From Gavia stellata (Eukaryota; Chordata; Aves; Gaviiformes; Gaviidae), in assembly GCF_030936135.1 (NCBI RefSeq), contig NC_082595.1, positions 80,138,135 through 80,202,134 of the forward strand: a stretch of DNA of 64,000 nt. Direction: 5' to 3'. The position numbers and the translations under genes were made by a program. Under the pieces are notes generated by a model. That model searched no databases. It was not told the origin of the DNA and was given only the letters and a program-made list of their open reading frames with translations. Shown in pieces: positions 27,530 through 38,624 of this stretch. The first letter of the stretch is position 1; every line of letters begins with the position of its first letter.

Positions 27530-27662
27530 AACAAGTTGTCCAGAGAGGCTGAGGGATCTCCATCCTTAGAGAGAACCAAAACTTGACAGGTCTTCAGCAA
27601 TCTGAGGTTAGTCCTGCTCTGGGCAGGAGATTGGACTGGAGGACCTCCAGAAATCCCTGCAA
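27530..27662 (+). mobile_element. Degraded CR1 3' fragment
   Basis: AAGTTGTCCAGAGAGGCTGA through CTCCATCCTTAGAGA, then GGAGATTGGACTGGAGGACC and CTCCAGAAATCCCTGC follow the order of an old CR1 3' end (hydrophobic core, GAC-box, GGTTGGACTAGATGACCTCC-like). Diverged, terminal repeat lost. Confidence 0.65.
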
Positions 27663-29795
27663 AGCTGAACTACCATGGGGGTCTCTTTTGATAAATTTAG
27701 TACACCCCAACAGAAGCAGGATGTTTGTGCTCTTCAGTTCAGTACCTTAATTTTTGAAGATTCGGCTCAAGAGAACTCAGGTGTAAAATGGTCCTTCAAA
27801 TTCTTACAACAAATATAAATATTCTTAAGAATTCAAACATAACTATCTGTCTCAAATACTGTTCAGAATATAGTACCAAACAGAGTGCTGTTCATACGTA
27901 CCTATGTTTTTTACATGGGTTTACAGGGGCTTGAAAGTTACTGTTTTAGCACTCCTGTAAAGTCCTCTGGTTATTTTCAAAATTGTTAGTGCCAGGAAAA
28001 CAGCTGCTTGCTCACCCTTCCCCACCACCTGGTTTCATCCTTAGCCTGGAAAGACCTTGGTTAGGGAAGACAAGGTAGTTCATTTTCCATGCCCAATTAG
28101 TCCTTGGTTTTCTTACAAGGTTTCCAGAAGGGAGAGTGATTTTGCGGTGGGTTGTTTGTCTGCCAAGTGTTGGCCTGCGATCATTAACTCATTTCACACG
28201 GACCAGCAGACGTGAGATAGTAACAACTTTTGTTTGGCTCTGAGCAAGACTTGACTCAGAGTGTGGACCTAGAAGTGGTGGAAGTCCTCTGCCACTGCTA
28301 ATCCTTTGCACTGCTGCCTTCCCCTTGAACACACATCTTTCCCTCAAGCATTTAAAATATGCTGTAAATCTTTGCAGCAACTGGCTGCTTTCCAGAGCGG
28401 CTGCAGCATGCAATGCAGTCCACATAACCAAGGAGAGATCACAAATTTTGGGAAGAAATGTGTTTGATATTTCAGAACATTTTAGTATGGGTATTTTTAT
28501 TCCCATTTTTTGTGCACAGCTCCCATGGATGGATATGAGAATCCCATACATAGGAGACATTCCTATTAGGTTTTCATAGTGAGTCACTTGACTCTTGATT
28601 TGTCAGCCACAGTATCAGCCAAATTTCCATGATCACCTTCCTAATATTTTGCAGATTTTTTTTTAATTGATATTGGCTTTACAAAAAAGATCTTCCCTCA
28701 AAAAAAAGGTAGTTGGCTGCATGTTATAAATGTTACAGATTTCTCAATCCACAATTTATAAGGACATAAGTTCTGGCAATCGACTGTAAAGTACTTTTAG
28801 TTTTAGGAAAGCATATGAATACAGGTACCATCTCAGCTGTAAGCAAAGGTGAGAAATCTTGAGGTATATTAAAATAAGTTTTATTGTTAAAAATACATTC
28901 TTCAACCCTACATACAAAAATTTAACCAAAAGAGATCCAGAAGGTATAGCTTCTTTGGATAATAAGACTTTTCAAGTTTGTTGTACAAGAAGCCCACTGG
29001 TGGCAAAACCCCAAGGGATAAAAATATGGTAATAACAACGGGTGTCTTGGGCAATCCAACTATAGGATGTACAAAAATAAATGAGAAAGCAGCAAAACAA
29101 GTTCTGTGACATTTGCAGGAGTGAGTGACTAATTTACACATGACAACAGGAAATATCTAATCATATCTGATGAGATACACTTCAGAGCATTGCATCAGTA
29201 ACATGGAAGACAGAGAAGCTTATGCCACTAGATAATCAACATGGATGTATTTATAGGCACGTTACATTCCTTCTTAAGTGAGTTGCAGTAAAACATTTAC
29301 CAATCTTTTATAAAGCCAATCATTAAAAAATAAATCAAGATGATAAACACTTCCCTGCTCAGCCTCTTCTTTTGTTGTTTTGTTTCTTAAGAAAAGTTCT
29401 TCATGTAGTTTTCCAGAAGAAATATCCCTCAGATATCACTGTAAGATATTTTTCTTTTCTGAATTCATGCAGTTTTGCCCTGCGTTACTTTTAAACTACC
29501 TGAGCACTTGATTCTTCACATTCTTGCAGCACAAATAGCTACTTATAGCTATACAAACTAGATAGAAAGTAATTATCAAATCACTTGTTCGTGGTAGTGA
29601 AAGTCCTTCTCACATTCATTCTCAAGGGCAAGAGAGTGAGGAATGAGGCCCAGAAGCTCTGAGTGCTAACAAACACAGGTATCAAGGTGTTCGTAAGTGG
29701 TAGCAGCGGAAATTCTACTTGAACAAACAGAAAAAGCTGCCGCCATGGTAGCGGCTACGCCCTGGTGCAGTCACCCTGGCTGGTTCTGGAGTCTC
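27663..29795. other. Intergenic, nothing recognised
   Basis: AT-rich. One 132-codon open frame on the minus strand (28189-28587) has no recognisable features. Confidence 0.65.
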
Positions 29796-29827
29796 GGTCC
29801 CAGCCTGGTAAGGTCCCAGCCTGGTAA
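29796..29827 (+). repeat. 16-bp tandem duplication
   Basis: GGTCCCAGCCTGGTAA twice in tandem, directly before a CR1 remnant. Confidence 0.88.
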
Positions 29828-29922
29828 GGTCCTAAGCAACCTTCTCTGACTCTGAATTATGAGTTTGCCTCGAGAGGAGGTTGGACCAGGTGACCTCCAC
29901 AGGTCCTCCCCAGTCTAAATTT
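29826..29922 (+). mobile_element. Degraded CR1 3' fragment
   Basis: CCTAAGCAACCTTCTCTGAC then GAGGAGGTTGGACCAGGTGA and CCTCCACAGGTCCTCC, in the order of an old CR1 3' end. Preceded by a 16-bp tandem duplication (29796-29811 and 29812-29827). Confidence 0.6.
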
Positions 29923-30195
29923 TTCCTTGCTTTTAGGCTTTTTGGGTTCTTTTCTAACATCCAGCCTGTGATCTTTGAGAGTCCTCTGCGTGTACAAGAA
30001 CAGAACTTCCATTCCGGTATCTTGCATTTTGAAAAAATCAGGAAATGGCAGAAAGAAACTCCGTTCCTTCTCAGACCATGGCTGGCTTTTTTTCAGGAGT
30101 GCTGCTAGGTCTAAGTCCTCTGCAATATGTTCTGATATTACAAGGGCAGTCTTTCCTTTCTGAATTTTCAGTATTGCAAGTCTTTTAAGTATTAA

Positions 30196-31215
30196 AAGAT
30201 AAGAACAGTTGTATTAGGTCAGACCAAAGGTCCATCTGGTACAGCATACTTTCTCTGGTCAAGGTATTAATAATAGTGGACGCCTAGAGAAGCATGTAGG
30301 AGTAGAACAAGTACATAGGAACATTCCTCCCATGTATTTTCCCAGTCTGCAGTGATTTGTGGCCCGGGGACTTTATGAGTTGCAGGTGGTCCCTGGTGGA
30401 TTTTTCCTCCATTAATCTGCCATGTCTCTTTTTGATCCCGTACAACTTTTAGCATTCACAATGGTGAATGCTAAAAGGGGTGGAAAAGAATCCCACTGCT
30501 TGCCTACAAGCTGTATGGGGAAGTGTCATCTTGTTGCTTGTTTTGAATATTCTGGCTTCCAGCTTCAGCTGATAACCTTAGTTCTTGTTCTGTAAGAGAG
30601 CAACAATTGTTCTTTATTCACTTTTTCCTTGCTTCATTAGATCTCTTTTTTTTCAGGGTTGAAGAATCCTCATCTATTTAATTGTTTTTCATAGTGAAAA
30701 CAGTCCAAACCTTTGATCATCCCTGCTGACCATGGTTTATACAGCAGCAGTTTGATGGTTTCTGCTTTGTTCACTGTTGTTTTCCTAATGGCTCCTAACA
30801 TGCAATTTGGTTTTTGCCCACTACTGAGCACTGAGGTATGTTTTTATAGCTCTTCCTGTTACAGCTGACAGATACCTTTCTAGAATGGGAGAAGCCACCG
30901 TAACTTTAGGACTGCTTTTTCATTGCCAGTTATTTCCTCTTTATTTATATGGAATTTTACCTATTTTATCAAATGTTTACTAGGTATTTTGAGACCTTCC
31001 CGGAACTTTATACCCTCTGCTTTCATTTTTATTGCTCAGGTAACTTCCTTGTATCTGCAGTTGTTACCTCCTCATTATTCACACTCCTTCCAGATCACAC
31101 TTATGAATGTTTTGAATGGTGCAAGCCTTTATAGAAATCTCTGTGGGACTTTGCTAATAAGCCACCGTCTGCTTTGAAAATGATCATTAAATCTACCCTT
31201 TGTTTTCTACTCCGT
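30196..31215 (-). mobile_element. Ancient LINE remnant (CR1-clade type of amniotes)
   Basis: Begins AAGATAAGAACAGTTGTA then GTCAGACCAAAGGTCCATCT, a signature of an old interspersed LINE shared by birds, turtles and crocodilians. Later stretches (TTATTCACTTTTTCCTTGC, CTGATAACCTTAGTTCTTG, CCTAACATGCAATTTGG, AAATCTACCCTTTGTTTTC) follow the same element in order, with its 3' end at the left. Very diverged, no usable frame. It contains a perfect hairpin at 30446-30477. Right boundary approximate. Confidence 0.6.
30446..30477. repeat. Perfect 14-bp inverted repeat with 4-nt loop
   Basis: CTTTTAGCATTCAC, loop AATG, GTGAATGCTAAAAG. The right arm looks like a copy of the left arm made on the opposite strand, because the left arm fits the surrounding ancient LINE and the right arm does not. 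Confidence 0.9.
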
Positions 31216-32059
31216 GGTTGTCATTTTGCCGGCACACTGCTCAGAAGCTGCCAGTTGTGGCCTAATGGTGAATTCACTGAGAGAAAAAGGAAGGAATAAT
31301 GTTAACAAATTTTTGTTGTGTTAGTTTTGTTTAGTTCGAATGAACTTTTGGCCAGAACATTTTTCGCAACCCAGTAGCTCTGCTGAGGTCAATAACCAGG
31401 TGTAAGTGGAAACGCAAGATCAGTGCAATGGAAATGTAGGCCTTGTTATAAATAATTAAATACTTACAAACTGTTAAAATTATACTTCACAGTATTTAAT
31501 TATTGTGCTATTCTTATGTATTTATGTCCTTTATGTTGCTCACAAGAGAGAAAATAACAAGTTTTAAATTATGGCACCGTTCGTTTGATACAGAACATAT
31601 CTTACAGACTAAAATATATATTCTAAATGTCATAAATTCTGTATAGAGGCTTGTGTGTGCCAGCTTTCTGTGGTCCTGGCATCGGCCCTAACATCGCCTT
31701 GTTGAAACCCAGCTTTCATTATAAAACAAACTGTCTGTCTAACTTTCCCCATCCCAGAGCTGTTCAGACAATACTTGAATAAGCGTGAACCGACACCGTA
31801 ATGCCCTAAGTCTGCCAACAAGCCTGAAATTACTTTGTTGAGAGCTGGGGACTTTGGAGATCACCATTTTAGAAAAAAAAGCTGCTACAGAAACCTCATG
31901 GTCTTCAGCAGTGTGAAATCTACATTTTTTCCCCAGCCGCCACCAAAATCGGAATAGAATTTGCTCTTTTGTGGAAACGAGTACATGGAAATGAGTATTT
32001 CTTAACTGCCCTGCCCTGTCAGGACCTCTCATCCTCTGCCATGTCCCTTTAGGCTTTTT
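31216..32059. other. Intergenic, nothing recognised
   Basis: AT-rich spacer between the ancient LINE and the 1.1-kb CR1 copy; may include the decayed 5' part of the ancient LINE. Confidence 0.6.
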
Positions 32060-33150
32060 CATAGAATCATAGAATCATTTAGGTTGGAAAAGACCTTTAA
32101 GATCATCAAGTCCAACCATAAACCTAACAATGCTAAGTCCATCACTAAACGATGTCCTTAAGTGCCTCATCCACACGTATTTTAAATACCTCCAGGGATG
32201 TTGACTCGACACCTCCCTGGGCAGCCTGTTCCGGTGTCTGACAACCTTTTCAGTGAAAAAGTTTTTCCTAATATCCAATCTAAACCTCCCCTGGTGCAAC
32301 CTGAGGCCATTTCCTCTTGTCCTATTACTTGTCACTTGGGAGAAGAGACCAGCACCCACCTCTCTGCAACCCCCTTTCAGGTATTGTAGAGAGCGATAAG
32401 GTCTCCCCTCAGCCTCCTCTTCTCCACACTGAACAACCCCAGCTCTCTCAACTGCTCCTCATAAGACTTGTGCTCCAGACCCCTCACCAGCTTCGTTGCC
32501 CTTCTCTAGACACACTCCAGCACCTCAATGTCTTTCTTGTAGTGAGGGGCCCAAAACTGAACACAGGATTCGAGGTGTGGCCTCACCAGTGCCGAGTACA
32601 AAGGTGCAATCACCTCCCTACTCCTGCTGGCCACACTACTACTGATACAGGCCAGGATGCCATTGGCCTTTTTGGCCACCTGGGCACACTGCTGGCTCAT
32701 CTTCAGCCGGCTGTCAATCAACACCCCCAGGTCCTTTTCTGCAGGGCAGCTTTCCAGCCACTCGTCCCCAAGCCTGTAGCGTTGCATGGGGTTGTTGTGA
32801 CCCAAGTGCAGGACCCGGCACTGGGCCTTGTTGAACCTCATACAATTGGCCTCAGCCCATCGATCCAGCCTGTCCAGATCCCTCTGCAGAGCCTTCCAAC
32901 CCTCGAGCAGATCAACACTCCCTCCCAACTTGGTGTTGTCTGCAAACTTGCTGAGGGAGCACTCAATCCCCTCATCCAGATCATTGATAAAGATATTAAA
33001 GAGAACTGGCCCCAGTACTGAGCCCTGGGGAACACCGCTTGTGACCGGCCGCCAACTGCATTTATCTCCATTCACCACAACCCTTTGAGCTTGGCGATCC
33101 AGACAGTTTTTTAGCCAGTGAAGAGTGCACCAGTCCAAGCCATGAGCAGT
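32060..33150 (-). mobile_element. CR1 LINE, about 1.1 kb 3' portion with long RT ORF remnant
   Basis: Left end is ATAGAATCATAGAATCATTT, the reverse complement of the CR1 3' terminus. The minus strand keeps 215 codons open (32506-33153) covering [33 protein letters not shown], the FADNTKLGG catalytic block, and ending [18 protein letters not shown]; the frame then breaks and resumes in 32075-32359 ([20 protein letters not shown]). The catalytic FADD is FADN here, so it is inactive. 5'-truncated; this is the youngest-looking LINE in the window. Confidence 0.95.
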
Positions 33151-36100
33151 CAAAGGGACAGCTTTCTCACAAGGGACATTGAGCTGGGCTGAGGGAAACT
33201 TGCCCCGTCCTTGGGGCCGGGCAGCTGGACTCCGGATGGGCTGAGGACAGAGAGGCAGGGTGCTGAGCCCAGCCAGGGAAGGCAGGGAGTGCTGGAGAAA
33301 GCCTGCCCTTTAAATTTGTCACTGTCCAAAATAACCATGCGCTATTTTTATTTTCATGAGTATTTTTACCTGTGAACCAGTGTTGTGGTGCACATATGCT
33401 TGTGTAAGGGAGGGAAATCCTGATCCCATTTAAACCAACGGATATTTTGTTACTGGTGTTAGCAAGGACATGATTTCTCTCAATGGGTATTTCATGACAG
33501 TAAAATAAATTATGCTTGCTGCAGCATTTAGAGATAAATATCAATGGAACTAAGTTCCATCAGGTCAACAATTACAAAAGGTTCTGGTTTTAGGAATTAA
33601 AATTTGTGTTCAGGTAACATAATTTTAGCTCAAAAAGAATCTGAATGTATTTAGAGGTATATTATACTTTCCCAGTTCTGCTGAAACATGAAAGAACATG
33701 GTTTTCATCATCTAAATGATGTGTAGTGAGCTGGGAAAATATTTAGACAATATGCAGTGATAGAAAGAGAGAAAAATATAAAACAATATAATCAAGACTT
33801 ATTACATTGTGACTGAAAATACTTCCAAATTTGGAGGATTTTTGTGTTTAGTTAGATGCAATTGTGAATTTTGGACCCAGCTATAACATACTATTTGTTA
33901 TTATAAAGGATAAATTCTTCACTATGTCTTAATGCTCACCAAATAACTAACACAAACAGGCAAAGTCTGTTTCTGATCTTATTTCAGTTGTTGAGAATCA
34001 GTAAAATCAATGTGATTAGTAGATGGACACAGATGTAAGTTAAGTGAGATCAGAATCCTAATTTCTGCCGAAACACAACTGTGTTAATTGCAATATTAGC
34101 ATAGTTCTGCTTAACTTTTCTCTTGATTTTCTCTGCCATTCCAGTAGAAAATAAATCCTCCTGTATTTAAGATAATTGGAATCACTGACTGTAACATTTG
34201 GGGATAATCACTGTCTGGCACCCCTGGAGACAAAATACAAATCTTCTGACCTAGAAAGAAATGAAAATAGGAAACATACCACAATCTAGACTTTCATCCA
34301 AAGGTAATGGGAGCTGCAAGCCTCATCTACAGAAAGAACTATTATGGCAAAGGGACATGGAGCTATGGTGCAAGTTTGTCTGGCCCCATGCATGGACCAT
34401 CTCTGTGCTCCAAGAACACTCCAGAGGGATTTGCTGAATTTTGGAGACTACATTGGGACAGCCTGGGTGTTCACAAACTGGCTGCAATGCCATTACAGTG
34501 AGGTTCACCTGGAAAGATGATTGTGCTGAGGAGATGAGAATCTGGCCCCACGTATTTCCAGGTTTCTTTGAGAGACCTCTCCTAGAAAGAAGCTGTTTGG
34601 TCTTTATGAAAAATGACATCTGACAGTTTGGAAAGAAAAGCTGTTCTTCCCATGTCAAAATTAATAAAATTTTGGACAGAAAAGTACATTTTTATGGTGA
34701 AGATAGGAATTTATTGGATAGTAAATTATTTGTTAAATTCCAATGATATGTTGGAGCCCGACAAGGATTATAGTTTTGCTGTCAATTCAATTACCCTACA
34801 CTTGTGGATGCTGGTTTAATTATTTGTTGTTGGTTTAATTAGAAGGCGCTTAAGTCACTGCAAGTTTTGCCCCTGATGGCAATGAGATCAGTCACAGGTC
34901 CAAGTTGTCTTAACTCTTAGAGTGATTAATAAAGAGCAGATCTTTCAGAAACACCATCACTCACAGCCACACGCAGTTAATCTTGAGCTATCAGAGCCTA
35001 ACACAACGTAGCAACAAACTCACACAAGTTAAATGAGTGGTATGCACTTATCCTAGAGTCTGCTAAAACACAAAGACAGCAGTGACCCTTGTGCTATAGG
35101 TGAGAATAAAGAAGGGTGAAATGTATAAAGCAGATTTTTGTTATTGCAAACCGAACAGAGAACGTGGCCTTAAGAAGCTGAAGTCAAATGAAAAGACTGA
35201 AGGCACAATTTAGACAAGACCGCATGAGACAGAAGTTACTTTCCAAGAGACAGGAGATAAATAATAAGAAGTGACCTCCCTCCAGTTTTCCCTGCTGCTC
35301 CTCTCCCCTCCAGCCGTGCGTGGAAGAGCGGGGCAGGGTTGGGGGCACCAACCATTCCTCCTTTGTAAGACCACGCACGTGGGCAGAGGCACCACTTAAA
35401 TAAGAGCGAATTGGACTTCAATTCCTCCAGTTCCCCAAGCCTGTTCTTGAGCCCTCAGTGCCTGCATTTAGGCTGAAAATACTTTTCAGAGGAAGAACAA
35501 ACTTGCCTAGTCCCTAAAAATCCTGTTTGAAAGTACAAACCAGTGACACTGCGCTCCTTCGAGCCCAGTCAAACAATAATGTCAGGAGATGGCTTAATTT
35601 AGCCATCTTAAATTGCCGTCATCCCGAGCCTGAACTGAGGAACCTTCTTCTCTGCCACATTTAACGGCTCCTTCTGAGCCAAATGTTGGTTTCTGTGGTT
35701 TGTGTTGGATTGCGCCTTCTGAAAGCCTAACTACAGCCATCTCACTGCAGCCTTTTTCATCACAGAGAGCAAGCTTTATATCTGCAAGAGAAGCTGGATC
35801 CACCTGATTTATTTGCTATTTCCCTCCAATCCAGCCGCAGTCTCACCAGACAGCTGTACGAATACATGTTCTCCAACACAAGCTGCACAGAATAACAGGA
35901 ATATGGAATCAGATATTTAAGGAGAGGAATGTGCAGTCAGATGTGTAAGCGGACTTTAAAATGCTAGCGAGGTGATGACATTCCTACATAGCTTGTCTTC
36001 ATGAGATATTATTTGAACAAAGTCACCATACCTTAGCTAAAGAACAGAGATCTTTTGGAGAATCATGTTCTACGTTGTTTAATTAATCTACTTTCAACAG

Positions 36101-38344
36101 TTCAGCAGTTAGTGCTTAGATGATGAATCCCCAAGCAAGTGGCTAACAACAATCTCTGTGCACTGGAAAAGAATCTGTATTAGCTCAATTAATAAAAAGA
36201 GCAAAATACAAAGTGACCTAGAGACACATTAAAATACTCAGATCATCTAAATGTGAACACTAGTTGGATGGGGACTGTCTCTATGACCCTCAGCTAGACA
36301 TGTAAGATATCTACTCCATCTATCTCAGTTTACATTTGCATGACTATGAAATCAGCTACCACTAGTTTCTCTGCTAACATTTGTCTGGCTCTTTGAAGAT
36401 AAAGTGATAATTATTAGTAGAACACCTCATCAGGAATTTCATTGTTGTGAGTTTTGTTTCAAGATGAAGACATCAGAATGCACACAGGACAATCAGAGCC
36501 TAGTAGCATATTATAAAGAGTTCTTCCTTTGCCTACAAAAAGAATAGCAAATGGGTTTTCCAAACCTTAATTACATAGTGTGTCCCATGTTTTATTTCAG
36601 TAAGTATGTCTTTTGAAGATCCTGGATTGGGAAAATACTCCAGGCATAAAATAAGTTCCACCCATGAGAATCACTGCAATGAAATGCAAAAGAAAACAGA
36701 ATATAGATTGCTCAGAAACAGAGTATGTGTTCTCCGAACTTCTCTGAACAAGGCTCCCCCTGTTTGGAGGGCATAATGTGTGTGTCAGTAACCCCAGACA
36801 TAAGCAATGGGAGACATCTTCATGTCACGTGCCAAAAACTATTTGCTAATTTAGTCGAAGATGTTACCCCTTGGTTCCATATCTAAGTACTGGGATGTTT
36901 TTTTCTTTCTTCATGCTGCCACAAGTAGATTGACAATACTAAGCAGTCTCAAAGGCAAACTTAATGCCATAAATTACATGTATGATGGAAAAGGTGGTTT
37001 GGCACCTGGCTCTTTCCATTCCTCCACAAACCTTCTGGTACTCCTAAGCCCTGCCTGCTCTCACTTGTTCCTTCCCATGCCACATCATCCCTTCCCCTTC
37101 CTTATAGCTTCAGGTGACTTCCACATCCCTGCTCCTTATAGACTCCTCTTGTGCCCTACAGATATCACTGCGTGACAGAACGGTAATATTTGCAAGGTGG
37201 GTAAGTGACTCACTCAGGTGTATGGTGACTTGGGCAAACTTATTGTGAAATCAGGTTAATATTTCTCCAATTTTTAATTTTCTTTGACAGTGGTTTTGTG
37301 TGCCAATTCTGGCACAAATAACATGTTCACCATCATGATCCTGGATTGCAAGGCTCCCTGAGCGTACCTTTCTCTTGAAGGGGGAAAAAGAAGTATCACC
37401 ACAAGATCTGCTTGCTTAGGCATGAAAATGAGACATTATTAATGGCAAACTGTTCATGTCTATGATCCAGTCTCTCCCTTTCTAACAATAGACATAAAAG
37501 CGTGAACAACATTGACGCTGGAATTACCAATACTGGGAATGAGAGTTACCACAAATTGGGATGAACGGGTAGTTCATTACTCAGGTATTGCTTCAGACTC
37601 TCAGCAGACAGCAGAGATAATTTCATTTGCTATATCCCACACTTTGAAAAAGTAAAATATAATTTTTCTGGAACATTAAACTACTTTAGAATATTAAGAA
37701 TCTAGAGAAGATGAAACCTTACAAATGTGATATATTAGCACAAACGAGCGTACTTTTCCATACATACATGAATTTTGACTGTGGTAACTATCGGGACCTT
37801 CTGGCAGTTCACGTCTTTTCTTTGCATACAGATTTTAGCCTCTTGCTCTCTTTTTACATCCATATGAACAAATATGAATACATGTCTTTGTGTGTCCGTA
37901 CATGTGTAGTTGTCTATGAAAAGTGAGCGCTTTATCAATGACAACTGAAGAACAGGAATCTGCTTAGTAATGCCTGTGTGTATTCCTTGAAAATGTTCAA
38001 GTTTAAGCAATGAAAACCCTTTGAAATAATTGGTTTTATTCAGATGAACCAACTGGGACATCACCAGCTAGGTTTCTCCTGAGGCCACCCGATGAGTAAA
38101 TCAGTGACAAATGGAAATGCCTTCTTTATAGGACTGGGGTTTTCTTGTTCTGAAAGCTTTTAGTCGTACCACCATGTCAGGGCCACCAGCTTCCTCAACC
38201 CCCCTGGTACATATTATTCTTTCATCTGCATGGCTGAACAGCAGACCCCGCCATTCAGTGACTGGCACTGCTGAACTCACATTTTCTTAATCTCCCTTCC
38301 CTGATGCTGGCACAAGCAGCAGCCTTTTCTTTGCTCTCTTGGCT
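33151..38344. other. Distal upstream region of COL9A1, no gene recognised
   Basis: About 5.2 kb of AT-rich DNA leading to the COL9A1 promoter. Any cis-elements here cannot be identified without comparison to other genomes. Confidence 0.65.
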
Positions 38345-38610
38345 TTTTTATACTCAACTGGCTCCAGAGATCCGCCCTCAGAGCCCACCAGGACACACAT
38401 GTCTGTCCAGCCTCCACCTCCTTCCCTTCGCAAGATTAAAGCAGACCCAGCAGCCTGCACCTCCCTCCCTGCTGGCTCCTGCGTGGGGCAGGAGGAGCCG
38501 TCTGCACCCATTGCTGCTCTCTTCTACAGGACTAATGAGAGGGAAGCAGAGAGTGTGACTATAGACACCACACATTCACACGAGAGAAGTGAAGAAAGCC
38601 AGCAGTGAAG
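38345..38610 (+). promoter_or_regulatory. COL9A1: Putative upstream (long-form) promoter and 5' leader of COL9A1
   Basis: A TATA-like run TTTTTATAC (38345-38353) lies 258 bp before the start codon, in a locally GC-richer stretch that contrasts with the AT-rich DNA further upstream. If it is used, transcription would start near 38380 and give a leader of about 230 nt with short upstream ATGs. The true start site cannot be read from sequence; this is an inference. Confidence 0.35.
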
Positions 38611-38624
38611 ATGAAAAGCAACTG
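38611..38624 (+). CDS. COL9A1: COL9A1 exon 1 coding part (start codon)
   Basis: ATG AAA AGC AAC TG followed by donor gtaaga (38625). It encodes MKSN plus two bases of Trp5; human starts MKTCW, so start and phase agree. The coding part is only 14 nt, so no ORF finder would show it. The 5' end of the exon is not visible; leader sequence lies upstream in 38.4-38.6 kb. The surrounding ATG context (gaagATGa) has a purine at -3. Confidence 0.88.

Noticed and set aside
28189..28587. 132-codon minus-strand open frame
   Set aside because: No recognisable family; isolated in AT-rich DNA.
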